Shown here piece after piece: positions 53,055 to 61,536 of a DNA stretch of 64,000 bases. The translations under genes were made by a program, and so were the position numbers. How positions within the stretch are numbered: the stretch's first letter is position 1; the number at the start of each line of letters is the position of its first letter. The stretch comes from CAVRGQ01 sp963720785 (GTDB lineage Bacteria > Actinomycetota > Acidimicrobiia > IMCC26256 > DASPTH01), in the NCBI GenBank assembly GCA_963720785.1, contig CAVRGQ010000008.1:949667-1013666 (forward strand), given 5' to 3'. A model generated the notes under the pieces. It did no database searches and was not told the origin of the DNA. It was given only the letters and a program-made list of their open reading frames with translations.

Positions 53055-53102
53055 CCGGTTCCACGAGGCCCCGGTCCCACGAGGCTCCGGTTCCACGAGA
53101 TT
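53055..53102. repeat. Three tandem 16-bp repeats
   Basis: CCGGTTCCACGAGGCC, CCGGTCCCACGAGGCT and CCGGTTCCACGAGATT in a row, then a partial CCGGTCGCG. It lies in the 114-nt gap between convergent genes. Confidence 0.8.
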
Positions 53103-53129
53103 CCGGTCGCGTCGGTGTGTGTGTCGACG

Positions 53130-53814
53130 TCACCGTGCCGGCGCGCGCCCCGCCTCCCAATCCCACGATGCCGGCCGGGCGCCGTCCATGGCCGGGTGCT
53201 GTGCGATCCGTCGGATGGTCCGTTCCATGAGTGGGAAGACGTCTTCGATCGCGAGTTGGCCGCGCACGACGTAGGTCATCGCCGAGTGCGTCGCGTGCTC
53301 GAGGATCATGAGGACGTCGCGCTGGAACGACTCGTCGATGCCCGCGAGCGCCGACAGCATGATGGGAGGGAGCTCGTCCATCGCCCGCGCCGCGAGGCCG
53401 TCGGGGCGGCCGCCGTCGGCGAGGGCGGCGCGCACATAGGTCTCCAGCATCGCGGCGTTGCGCTCCCAGACGACCCACACGTTGCGGGTGAACTCGAGAA
53501 GTTGTTCGGCAGGGGTGCCCACGCCGAGCCAGGTGGGCGCGGGCAAGGTGAACTCGGCCACGCGCCATTGCTCGACGGCCGCGGCCACCAGGTTCTGGCG
53601 TGAGCCGTAGTACCGGTAGATGGTGTCGGTCGAGATCCCGGTGCGCTCGGAGACGGCGCGGCAGCTGGATGGCGTCGTAGCCACCTTCGCGGGCCAGCTC
53701 CAGAACCGCGTCGAGGATCTGCGTCCGTCGGGCTCGCTGCGAGCGCGCGAGCCGTCCACCCGGTGGGCGCACCGTGGTCGTCTGGTCGTGGCCGTCGGCC
53801 GTCCCCGTCGGCAT
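53130..53814 (-). CDS. TetR family regulator, with an apparent +1 frameshift in the HTH region
   Basis: About 228 residues when repaired. The N-terminus (RARRTQILDAVLELAREGGYDAIQL) and the recognition helix with the rest (AVSERTGISTDTIYRYYGSRQ) are in different frames; one surplus base at about 53655-53664 explains it. -10 TAGATT lies 7 nt before the ATG at 53814, so the message is probably leaderless. The ligand domain is of the KstR-like type (ALAGIDESFQRDVLMILEHAT). It is divergent from an esterase gene with two AACC-N-GTT boxes between, so it probably regulates that gene. Confidence 0.82.
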
Positions 53815-53838
53815 GGCCGCGAATCTAGTGCCCCGCGG

Positions 53839-53866
53839 GAACCTGGTTCTTTTCCAAAACCTTGTT
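53839..53866. promoter_or_regulatory. Operator boxes between the TetR and esterase genes
   Basis: GAACC-T-GGTTC (53839-53849) is a perfect short palindrome; AACCTTGTT (53858-53866) repeats AACCTGGTT with an 18-bp spacing, close to two helical turns. Suits a TetR dimer pair. Confidence 0.5.
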
Positions 53867-53929
53867 ACGATCTTCGGAATCGTGCCGGGCCTGGTTTCCG
53901 TGGCGCCGGCCAGAAGGAGGTGGACCCAG

Positions 53930-54859
53930 GTGGATCCCGAGCTCGAGGTGATCGCGAGCCAGTTCGCGGGGATGCCCACGTCGACCAGCCCGCAGGAGTC
54001 CCGGGAGATCGCCCGTCGGGTGGGTGCTGCGCAGGGAGGGTCGGCGCACCGCGACGCGTTGATCGTCACCGATCACGAGATCGCCGGCCCGCGGGGCGCG
54101 CCCGGCATCGCACTGCGCGTCTACGAGCCGAGGGGGCGCACCCGACCGACGCCCGCGGTGGTGGGCTTCCACGGTGGGGGTTTCATCGCCGGCGACCTCG
54201 ACTCCGAGGACGCGCGCTTCGCGGGCTGGGCCCACGGCGCGGGCTGCGTGGTGGTGTCGGTGGACTACCGCCTCGCGCCCGAGCACCCGTTCCCGGCCGC
54301 GGTCGACGACGGCTACGCCGCGCTCGAGTGGGTGGTGGCCTCGGCGGACGAGCTCGGCGTCGACCGCGCCCGCGTCGGCCTGGGCGGCGGAAGCGCCGGA
54401 GGCTGCCTCGCGGCCGCCCTCGCGCTCCTCGCCCGCGACCGCCAGGGACCCGCCCTCGCGTTCCAGGTGCTCGTGTACCCGTGTCTCGACGATCGCATGA
54501 CGACCGCTTCGGTCCAGTTCGTCGGCACACCGCTCGTCGACGGCTCGGCCAGCCGCAAGGCGTGGGGTTCCTACCTCGGCGAGGACCCATCCGACGTGCC
54601 GGCGTACGCAGCACCGGCCCGGGCGGTGGACCTGCACGGACTGCCACCGGCATACGTCATGACCGCCGAGCTCGACCCGCTGCGCGACGAGGGCATCGAG
54701 TACGCGACCCGCCTGCTCGACGCGGGCGTGCCGGTCGAGCTGCACCAGTTCGCCGGCGCGTTCCACGGCTTCGACCTGTTCCCCACCGCGCTGTCGCGCC
54801 GGGCGGCGGAGGAGCAGGTGGCGTGGCTGCGGTGGATCACCGCGCACCACGCCACCTGA
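53930..54859 (+). CDS. Alpha/beta hydrolase, hormone-sensitive-lipase (HSL) family esterase
   Basis: A 309-residue HSL-type carboxylesterase. Oxyanion motif HGGG at 81-84, nucleophile Ser155 in GGGSAGG, Asp249 in TAELDPLRD and His279 in GAFHGF make the full catalytic triad. It hydrolyses esters or lactones of short to medium acids and could open the products of the Baeyer-Villiger enzymes. GTG at 53930 chosen because AAGGAGG lies 9 nt upstream and length matches the family. Confidence 0.9.
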   Translation: MDPELEVIASQFAGMPTSTSPQESREIARRVGAAQGGSAHRDALIVTDHEIAGPRGAPGIALRVYEPRGRTRPTPAVVGFHGGGFIAGDLDSEDARFAGWAHGAGCVVVSVDYRLAPEHPFPAAVDDGYAALEWVVASADELGVDRARVGLGGGSAGGCLAAALALLARDRQGPALAFQVLVYPCLDDRMTTASVQFVGTPLVDGSASRKAWGSYLGEDPSDVPAYAAPARAVDLHGLPPAYVMTAELDPLRDEGIEYATRLLDAGVPVELHQFAGAFHGFDLFPTALSRRAAEEQVAWLRWITAHHAT

Positions 54860-54870
54860 CCTCGAGGGGT

Positions 54871-56211
54871 TCAGCTGCCGAGCAGGTTCGCCTGCATCGT
54901 GATCGCATTCGCCGGCTTGCAGTCGAAGGTCCCGGGCTTCGTCGGGAAGACGCGCACCCACTTGCCGTTGCGGAACTGGGTCAGCACGTAGCACGCCGTC
55001 AACGCCTGCGTCTTGAAGCTGTGCGACCCGAGCATGCCGCCTGCGTCGAAGTCGGTCAGCGTCTTGATGCCGTCGATCGTCGACTGCCGGGTGATGCCGT
55101 TGACGCCGTCCTTCGCCACGACCGCCTTCATCGCGTCCGCGAACGCGAGCGTCGCGGCCCAGCCGTACACGGAGAAGCCGTCCGCCTTGTCGGCGCCGAC
55201 GTTCTTGACGAACGCGCGGAGCGTCGCGTTCGACTTCACCTCGTCGAACGGCAGGTACTGCAACGGCGCCCAGGTGCCGTCCATGACCGAGGCGCTCGAC
55301 TGCACCGTCGGGTTCCCGTAACACGAGACGCACTCCCACGTGACCGAGCTGCTGTCGAGCCCCTGGAGCTGCGCCTCGCTGCGGAGCTCCACGGCGCTGT
55401 TGGCCGCGGCGGTCACGAGCGAGTAGTTCGAGCTGTCCGACTTCATCCGCTGGACGATCGGCGTGAACACGCTCTGGGGGTCACGGCCCGACACTGTGAC
55501 CGTCGTGCCCTGATCCGCCTTGATCCCCGCGTGCTGCGCCGCGAGCGCGAGCACCGTGCCACCGCGGTTCGCGTCCTTCGTGTCGTTCGACACCACCATC
55601 GGCCCGTGCAACCCGCCCTTCGACTTCGACAGGAGGTACTTCTCGGCTCCCTGGTTGCCGTTGTAGGTCTGCGGGTTCGCGTCCTTGGTGGAGCACACGA
55701 TCTGTGTCCCCAGCACCGGGAACGACGTCGGCGCGCACGACTGCGGGATGCTCGTGGCGATCGCGCTGATGTCGGGGAGCCCCACCGCCTTGCCGGCTTG
55801 ATCCGCGCAGTTCACCTCGTCGTCGACCGTCGGCAGGAACAGCGCCGACGTCCCCACGAGCGCGAGGTCGCTCTGGCACGCGGTGATGATCGCGTTGCGC
55901 GACGCCGTGGCGTTGAGCTTGGAGTCGATGAAGTCGACCACGAGCTTCCGGCCCGCGATCCCGCCGCCACCCGCCTTGCTGTTCAGGTACTTGGCCGCGC
56001 CCTGGACGCCGGTCACGACGCCTTGGAAGAGGCCCGGCGCGAGCGGCGTGTCGACGTCGGCCACGACCGCGATGTGGACCTCGTCCGCCGTGACGCCGAT
56101 CTCCGTCGCCTTCGGCTTCGCCGACGATTGCGCCGTCGCCGGGGCGACCTCGATGACCAGTGCGGCCACGGTCAGGACCGCGACTGCCAGCACTCCCCTC
56201 GTTCGACCCAT
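54871..56211 (-). CDS. ABC transporter solute-binding protein (branched-chain amino acid type)
   Basis: A 446-residue exported type I solute-binding protein. Signal peptide MGRTRGVLAVAVLTVAALVI with an ATA-like cleavage site near residue 27 and no lipobox Cys. The mature protein aligns with the partial protein at the window start, including the cysteines (NCADQAG, SCAPTSF, TFDCK). No permease or ATPase genes are adjacent, so it must work with a transporter encoded elsewhere or as a sensor. ATG at 56211 has GGGGGAACG upstream. Confidence 0.88.
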   Translation of the reverse strand: MGRTRGVLAVAVLTVAALVIEVAPATAQSSAKPKATEIGVTADEVHIAVVADVDTPLAPGLFQGVVTGVQGAAKYLNSKAGGGGIAGRKLVVDFIDSKLNATASRNAIITACQSDLALVGTSALFLPTVDDEVNCADQAGKAVGLPDISAIATSIPQSCAPTSFPVLGTQIVCSTKDANPQTYNGNQGAEKYLLSKSKGGLHGPMVVSNDTKDANRGGTVLALAAQHAGIKADQGTTVTVSGRDPQSVFTPIVQRMKSDSSNYSLVTAAANSAVELRSEAQLQGLDSSSVTWECVSCYGNPTVQSSASVMDGTWAPLQYLPFDEVKSNATLRAFVKNVGADKADGFSVYGWAATLAFADAMKAVVAKDGVNGITRQSTIDGIKTLTDFDAGGMLGSHSFKTQALTACYVLTQFRNGKWVRVFPTKPGTFDCKPANAITMQANLLGS

Positions 56212-56465
56212 CGTTCCCCCTTGATCCGGCGTCTCCGACGCCCCGGACCAGGAACGGTACCCAGAGTCCGACAAAATCGCAACTTGGTTTCGGATCAGTG
56301 CCGCGTTCCGGAAATGCGCCTGTCGGACCTGGACGATCGGGTTCTTCAGCGGCCCGACGAGCTCGAGCGTGCCGCCGGGCGCGCCGGAGAGCGACCGGGT
56401 GCGCGCACACCCGCAGGGTCGTCGCACGTCCGAGTGCGGGGGATGGAGTCGTCGGGAGCCCCGCC

Positions 56466-56544
56466 CGACTCGAAGATCAGATCAGCGAATGTGCACGCCA
56501 GGGATGGCGCGGGCGATCACGAGGCGCTGCACCTCGGAGGTGCC
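56466..56544. repeat. 79-bp dispersed repeat, copy A
   Basis: Matches 62579-62657 at 74 of 79 positions by eye. Both copies contain the same acyl-CoA dehydrogenase 3' end. Confidence 0.85.
56482..56544 (-). pseudogene. Remnant of an acyl-CoA dehydrogenase 3' end, copy A
   Basis: On the minus strand this encodes GTSEVQRLVIARAIPGVHIR and a TGA stop, the C-terminal FAD-contact helix of an acyl-CoA dehydrogenase. Upstream of GTSEV the sequence becomes unrelated, so the gene is lost. The second copy at 62595-62683 keeps slightly more. Confidence 0.8.
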
Positions 56545-56743
56545 CACGCACCCAGAAGACGGCCAAGGACACGATGGAGCGCGCTCCGGAGGCGCGCGCT
56601 CTGCGCTGATCGACGGGCTCATTCGAACGGTTGTCGGGGGTCCGATCAGCCGATACCTTTTCGTCGGCCAACTGCTTCCACGATCCTCGCCGTCGCGCCT
56701 GCAGAGCGGCAGGTGGTTCGCGGCGACCACGACAGGAGTCTGG

Positions 56744-57436
56744 ATGAAGAAGGCACCGGTTGTCCTGCTCGTGTCCGGCGTGGCGTGGATCCTCTTCTAC
56801 TCCGCGAGCTTCACTGCGTTGGGAAGCTCGGTCCCGACGATCGAGTCGAGCGGTCAAGAAGTCGTCGGCTGGTTCACGGCCAACGCGACGAATGCCCAGG
56901 TGTATGCCTGGACGGCGACGTTTGCGGCCCTCGCGCTCACCGTCTTCGGTGGCATGGTGGCGGGCCTGCTGCCCAAGCCGAACCGTTACATCTTCTTCGG
57001 CGGCATCCTCGGCTGGGTCATCACCGGACAGGTTCAAGCCTGGTTCTGGGCGGGGTTGGCGTTTCACCCCGCAGGTCTCGACCCGGCAACTGCTCGCACC
57101 ATCTTCGACATCCCGCAGTACTGGGGACCGATCGTCAACGGGTCGACGATGACGATGGCGGCGGCGTTCGTCCCGCTCGCGTTTGGCAAATCAGGGATCA
57201 TCCCCCGCTGGCTTGGGTGGCTCAGCGTGCTCTTCTTCGTCGAACAGGGCATCGAGACCATCACGGTGTTCGGTACGAGCGGCTTCATCGCACCCGGCGG
57301 CGCCATGAACCTCTATCTGGGTGGCGCGATCGGCATGGCCTGGGTCATCGGGGTGCTGTACTGGGGCTTCAAGCGGGCGGTTTCAACGGCAGGGCCCGAC
57401 AACGCCGAGATCATCACCTCCATACCAGTCCCGTAG
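56744..57436 (+). CDS. Integral membrane protein of unknown function
   Basis: A 230-residue protein with about six hydrophobic helices (VVLLVSGVAWILFYSASFTA, TATFAALALTVFGGMVAGLL, FFGGILGWVITGQVQAWF, TMTMAAAFVPLAFG, LGWLSVLFFVEQGIE, GAIGMAWVIGVLYWGF). I recognise no catalytic motif; several Trp and Gly residues lie within the helices. ACAGGAGTC precedes the ATG, giving the start. It stands alone downstream of a long intergenic region. A small solute channel or stress membrane protein are only guesses. Confidence 0.75.
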   Translation: MKKAPVVLLVSGVAWILFYSASFTALGSSVPTIESSGQEVVGWFTANATNAQVYAWTATFAALALTVFGGMVAGLLPKPNRYIFFGGILGWVITGQVQAWFWAGLAFHPAGLDPATARTIFDIPQYWGPIVNGSTMTMAAAFVPLAFGKSGIIPRWLGWLSVLFFVEQGIETITVFGTSGFIAPGGAMNLYLGGAIGMAWVIGVLYWGFKRAVSTAGPDNAEIITSIPVP

Positions 57437-57516
57437 GGACGCGAACTCGGACATGTTTGCTCACGCGGCCTCTTCTCGTCGGCTCGACACTCGATACGTC
57501 GAGCGGACCAGCGACA

Positions 57517-57909
57517 TCAGCCGTCCTCGAGCCGCAACTCGAAGACGGAATCCTCTCGGTCCCACGTCGACCCCAGCCGGCGCGTGAACCAGAACATGAA
57601 CCGAAAGCCGCGGCGTCGCCACCCGTACTTCTCGTTCAGGACCACCGTCGCGCGGTCGCGCTCGTCGCCCGAGAGACGCCTCGCTGCTGCAGGCATCCGT
57701 GCCGGCGGGGTGTCGCCACGGGAATCGGAGAATCCCACCAACACGTTGGGCTCCGCCGTGACCACCTCAGCGATCCGTCCATCGGTGATCAGCGTGACGA
57801 CGCGATTTCCGTCGACTGCGAACCAGAGCGCCACGGTCAGCTCCTGGCCGGTGTCATCGCGCACCGTGAGATTCAGGAATTCGAGCGATCCAACCGACCG
57901 GAGGTCCAT
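57517..57909 (-). CDS. PPOX-class (pyridoxamine-5'-phosphate-oxidase-like) F420/FMN-binding protein
   Basis: A 130-residue split-barrel protein. ELTVALWFAVDGNRVVTLIT and the later VLNEKYGWRRRGFRFMFWF match the PPOX-class F420-dependent group common in actinobacteria, which bind F420, FMN or heme and reduce small molecules. I start at the ATG at 57909 because the fold begins there and the longer frame has GC-rich non-family residues. No ribosome site; TACCGT is 9 nt upstream, slightly long for a leaderless start. Confidence 0.68.
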   Translation of the reverse strand: MDLRSVGSLEFLNLTVRDDTGQELTVALWFAVDGNRVVTLITDGRIAEVVTAEPNVLVGFSDSRGDTPPARMPAAARRLSGDERDRATVVLNEKYGWRRRGFRFMFWFTRRLGSTWDREDSVFELRLEDG

Positions 57910-58111
57910 CCGCGGCGAACGGTAGCCGTGGATCGTTCGACAGCTCTGCAATTCGACCTGCCCGGCCAAAGAAGCGGCGCGTGGTGTTGCCCCCGTCTGT
58001 CGGCGAGTGGGCACGCGGATGCGATCCCGGTTCGGTCGGAATGCCCATGTCGGGCCCCGGCAACCGCAGGGCGGCAGCCCCAACCGGCGTGTGATGCGTC
58101 ACCGACGCCGT

Positions 58112-58117
58112 TAATGT
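58112..58117 (+). promoter_or_regulatory. -10 element of a leaderless promoter
   Basis: TAATGT, then 6 nt, then the ATG at 58124; no ribosome site. Confidence 0.5.
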
Positions 58118-58123
58118 CCGCGG

Positions 58124-59485
58124 ATGTCGACTCCGGGTTCGCCCGAGTACCCCGAGGGGTGGGACCCTGCCGATCCGGGCGGATTGCCCGCGGGATCGGA
58201 GCCCGAGCCGACCGGAAGATCGGGTTCGGGCGGTGCCGGCGGGTGGGGTGAAGCCCCGCGGACAGAGCCGTTCGCGATGGCCGCGCTCCTTGTCGCGATC
58301 GCCAGCATCCTGCTCCCGGTCGTGGGAACGCTCGTTGCGTTCATCCTCGCCGCCCACTCGGCAGAGCTGATCCGCAAATCGCGCGGCACGAAGGGCGGCG
58401 AGCAGTACGTCAGCGCCGCGCGAATCGTCGCCGGCGCCGTGCTCGGCTTGTGGGTACTCGGACTTGTCGTCTTCTTCGCGTTCCGGGGCGGCGAGAGCAC
58501 GTCGTCGAAGAACCAGGTTGCCGTACCGACACAGCCGCCGATCAGCACCACGCTGTCGCCCGTGACTTCGACGACGCCGCGTACGACCACGACGACGACC
58601 CGTCCGAGGACCACGACGACGACTCCGCCCAAACCCACGATCTCGGTGGTCCCCCCTCCTCCCAGCACCGCGCCGCCCACCGCACCACCTACGTCGCCGC
58701 CCACCGTGGCCCCAACCGCGCCTCCGACCGCACCCCCGACCACTCGACCTGCGCCGACGACGGCTGCTCCGACCCTGCCCCCGCCCACCCAACCTGCACC
58801 GACGACTGTCGCCCCCACCGCACCTCCGACATCGCCACCGACTACTGCCCCGCCCACGACTGCGCCTGCAACGACGCGTCCGACGACCACGACGCGTTCC
58901 CCGGTCGTCAAGGCCGCGGCACTCCAGGCCAAACTCTTGGAACACCCGCAGCTCGGCCCGAGCAACCGCAACATCCCCGACGGCGAACGGTTCGTCGTCA
59001 CCTACATGCCTGGCAAGGACCTGCTCGTCACGTGGGCAATCAACAACGGCGCCGGCGCACCACCGACCGGCACCCCGTCGTGTAGTGGGCCTCCCACCAC
59101 ACCACCGACCACGTCACCAACGACCACGGCCGGGCCCACCACGACCGTCCCGACGACCGCGACCGTCGCGACGACTACGACGGTCGCGACGACTACGACC
59201 GTGCCGACCTCGACGACGCTGCCGACACGAAGCACCTCCGAAGAAGCCCGCTACGAAGCCCGCCAGATTCTGCTGACCGTACGCAACCAGCTGGGCGCCT
59301 TGAAGCTCGACACCACCGGACTCCAACTGGTCGGCACCTACCCGATCACCGGCACCGGAGAAACCGACGTCGTCCAGGTCCTCTACTCCCGCGCCACGGT
59401 CCGATCAGGCTTCGCGGACTACACCGAGGCGTTCGACGTGCCACCCGCCAAGCTCGTGCAATGCCTCAACCCTGTGTTCAAGTAG
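58124..59485 (+). CDS. DUF4190-like membrane protein with long Pro/Thr-rich extracytoplasmic region
   Basis: A 453-residue protein. Residues 1-45 are a Pro/Gly-rich cytosolic tail; two transmembrane helices (AMAALLVAIASILLPVVGTL and VAGAVLGLWVLGLVVFFAF) flank the short SAELIRKSRG loop, the DUF4190 arrangement. Then come about 130 residues of Pro/Thr repeats (blocks such as TAPPTSPPT), a small domain (AKLLEHPQLGPSNRNIPDGE), a second Thr-rich linker, and a C-terminal domain ending VQCLNPVFK. The linkers are probable O-glycosylation sites, as in actinobacterial cell-wall proteins. The globular outer parts are split by the second linker. Role unknown; envelope sensing is possible. Confidence 0.75.
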   Translation: MSTPGSPEYPEGWDPADPGGLPAGSEPEPTGRSGSGGAGGWGEAPRTEPFAMAALLVAIASILLPVVGTLVAFILAAHSAELIRKSRGTKGGEQYVSAARIVAGAVLGLWVLGLVVFFAFRGGESTSSKNQVAVPTQPPISTTLSPVTSTTPRTTTTTTRPRTTTTTPPKPTISVVPPPPSTAPPTAPPTSPPTVAPTAPPTAPPTTRPAPTTAAPTLPPPTQPAPTTVAPTAPPTSPPTTAPPTTAPATTRPTTTTRSPVVKAAALQAKLLEHPQLGPSNRNIPDGERFVVTYMPGKDLLVTWAINNGAGAPPTGTPSCSGPPTTPPTTSPTTTAGPTTTVPTTATVATTTTVATTTTVPTSTTLPTRSTSEEARYEARQILLTVRNQLGALKLDTTGLQLVGTYPITGTGETDVVQVLYSRATVRSGFADYTEAFDVPPAKLVQCLNPVFK

Positions 59486-59637
59486 TCCAGCTGCTGCGTT
59501 GAGCGAGGCCCGGGGGGCGTGGCCGGCGTCGATGATGCGTGCTGCGGCGGCGCGGACATCAGCGAACGACGCGGATGCCTGCGTCAGCGCGGCCTGCGAT
59601 CCCTGCGACGCGAGGAGTCTCGACTCGGACTCGAACG

Positions 59638-59979
59638 TCAGCTGGCAGGATCTCCCGATTCTTCGAGCGTCACCGTGGTGGTCACGATGTCTTCAGCGAA
59701 GCCGTCGTGGTCGAAGTCGCCTTCGATCGTCTCCACGATCTCGACGCGTTGCGGCACACCGTCGACACCGATCTCGGACGCGATCTCCGCAGTCACCCGG
59801 ACGACGTCAGGGATGCCGTCGCCCGTGACGTCGAACGCGACGGTCCGGGTGGTCTCGATCGCATCCGGAATTCCGTCGCCGGCGAGATCGAGGTAGGACG
59901 TCTCGGTGGACGAGACGACAACGGGATCGCTGGCGCTGCCCTCGTTGTCGGGCTCGGAGTCGGTGGGTTGATCCCCCAT
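59638..59979 (-). CDS. Small acidic DxDG-repeat protein
   Basis: A 113-residue strongly acidic protein without a signal peptide. It has spaced loops DLAGDGIPD, DVTGDGIPD, GVDGVPQ and DFDHDGFAED, separated by beta-like stretches (IVETIEG, VTTTVTLEES). The loops look like calcium-binding EF-hand/dockerin or FG-GAP-type turns, although the third lacks the acids. AAGGAC precedes the ATG. It follows the DUF389 membrane protein by 36 nt, so it may be co-transcribed. I recognise no named family. Confidence 0.7.
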   Translation of the reverse strand: MGDQPTDSEPDNEGSASDPVVVSSTETSYLDLAGDGIPDAIETTRTVAFDVTGDGIPDVVRVTAEIASEIGVDGVPQRVEIVETIEGDFDHDGFAEDIVTTTVTLEESGDPAS

Positions 59980-60015
59980 GAGTGACCGTCCTTCCGGCCC
60001 GGGAGCCGAGTTGCG

Positions 60016-61536
60016 TCAGTGCAGTACCTGGCGTCGCACGAAGCGTACCTGCACGTCGACGGATGCCCTCGTTGCGTCGTGGACGGCGCGCACGATTGGG
60101 CGAGTGCTGCTCGGTGCGGTCGCGCCGGCCAGATCGATTGTCACCATTCCGCCAGAGTAAGTCACGTCCACCACGTCGATGTTGTTCCCGTTGCGCGCCC
60201 AAGCCTCCGCCGCGGCCTTCGCGCCGGCAAGGAGTTCCGCATCGCCGGGCTTCGCGCCCGACTGGGTGACGACCTGCTGGGTCCAGGAGATCTTCACTCT
60301 CCGCTTGACCCCAAGCTGTTCGTCGAGCGTCTTCGCGAGCGAGTTCGCGGGTGGCGGTGTCTGCGGGCCGGTCAGTTCCACCGTGAGATCGGTCTTCGTC
60401 GGAGTCACCGAGACCACCGCGTCGGTGACCGCTCCTTGAGATGCCGCCTCGAGCCAACTCTTGACGATTGCCTTGAGTCGGGTTTGCGTGACGCCGAGGT
60501 CACCGGTTGCCGCGACCGAGAGATCGCTCCGTTGTTGCCAGCGAACATCGACTTTGACTGCCCGGCCGAGTGCCGCGGAGATTCCTGCGATCAGCGGCGT
60601 GGTGTCAGGAGGCACCGTCGAGCCCGCCAGGTCGACCGTCACCACGTGATCGTCGACCTTGACCGACTGCACATCCAACGCCAGGTTCGGACCGAGCCAG
60701 CTGTCGACCTGTTGTGTCACCGTCTCCGACTCCTGGAAACGGTCAGCGACCGCAACCGACCGAGCCGCCAACGGCACCCCGATCACAATCGCGGCCGCCA
60801 CGACGCCTAGGAATCCAGCCGCCACGCGCGGTGAAATGTCGACGAGGCGCCGCTTCGGGACCATCCCACTCGCGAGGAACACGACCGCACCAGTCAACGC
60901 GATCGCCACCAGGTTCGCCACGTACAAGAGAGCTGCACCTTCAGCAAGGTCACGTCGGCCGGCTTCCAACGCCATGCCCACGGCGGCGAGAGGCGGTACG
61001 AGCGCCACCGCCACCGCGACGCCCGGCAGCGCCGCAGAGACATCTTCGCGTGCCAGCGCGTACGCCCCCGCAGCACCCGCCGCCAGCGCGACGCACAGAT
61101 CACGGAAATCGGGGCTCGTTCGGCTCAAGACTTCTTGAGTGAGTGGCTGATGAGGGAGCAACGCAGTCAGGATCCACGCATACGCGACGGAACCTGCTGA
61201 CGCGAGAAGCACGATGCTCGCAGCGCGCAACATTCGGCGGGGTAGACCCAGAATCAGCGCTGCGGAGAACTGCATCACCGGAGTCATCAAGGGAGCGATC
61301 AACATCGCGCCGATCACGACCGCCGCCGAGTCGAGCGACAGGCCCATCACCGCAATGGTGACCGACAAGAAGAGCATCAAACCGAAGCGGCCATGATGCG
61401 CACCGTCACCAAAGACGGTCCTGCGCATGGCCTGCCGTTGCTCCAAGGTCGAGTCCGTCAACCATCGGGACCAACGTGCCGGACGAGGCGATCGCCGATC
61501 AATCGACGACGCCCCGGTGGCCACTTGATCCGCCAT
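60016..61536 (-). CDS. DUF389 family membrane protein with three C-terminal repeated modules
   Basis: A 506-residue protein. Residues about 50-270 carry roughly six hydrophobic helices with DSAAVVIGAMLIAPLMTPVM, the DUF389 core. The C-terminal half has three similar modules of about 75 residues, each with a VxxxLxG strand and a helix: VDLAGSTVPPDTTPLIAGI, VELTGPQTPPPANSLAKTL and IDLAGATAPSSTRPIVRAV. They probably form a soluble assembly domain. DUF389 function is not established. AGGGGGAAG precedes the ATG. The small acidic protein follows it. Confidence 0.85.
   Translation of the reverse strand: MADQVATGASSIDRRSPRPARWSRWLTDSTLEQRQAMRRTVFGDGAHHGRFGLMLFLSVTIAVMGLSLDSAAVVIGAMLIAPLMTPVMQFSAALILGLPRRMLRAASIVLLASAGSVAYAWILTALLPHQPLTQEVLSRTSPDFRDLCVALAAGAAGAYALAREDVSAALPGVAVAVALVPPLAAVGMALEAGRRDLAEGAALLYVANLVAIALTGAVVFLASGMVPKRRLVDISPRVAAGFLGVVAAAIVIGVPLAARSVAVADRFQESETVTQQVDSWLGPNLALDVQSVKVDDHVVTVDLAGSTVPPDTTPLIAGISAALGRAVKVDVRWQQRSDLSVAATGDLGVTQTRLKAIVKSWLEAASQGAVTDAVVSVTPTKTDLTVELTGPQTPPPANSLAKTLDEQLGVKRRVKISWTQQVVTQSGAKPGDAELLAGAKAAAEAWARNGNNIDVVDVTYSGGMVTIDLAGATAPSSTRPIVRAVHDATRASVDVQVRFVRRQVLH

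Larger units (their letters stand above)
56212..56743. other. Long divergent intergenic region with a decayed gene end
   Basis: 532 bases without an intact gene. It holds the upstream region of the solute-binding protein gene (possible minus-strand -10 TACCGT near 56257), the acyl-CoA dehydrogenase remnant at 56482-56544, and the segment around 56560-56606 with a CCAAGGACACGATGGAGCGC-type sequence that recurs at 62922-62950. Nothing else is recognised. Confidence 0.6.

Noticed and set aside
53620..58251. A plus-strand open frame of 1543 codons
   Set aside because: It is Arg/Gly-rich shadow sequence running antisense to or out of frame with several well-recognised genes (TetR, esterase, solute-binding protein).
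58540..59230. Possible CRISPR or minisatellite in the ACG/CCG-rich stretch
   Set aside because: It is the coding sequence of Pro/Thr-rich linkers, without fixed repeats and spacers.
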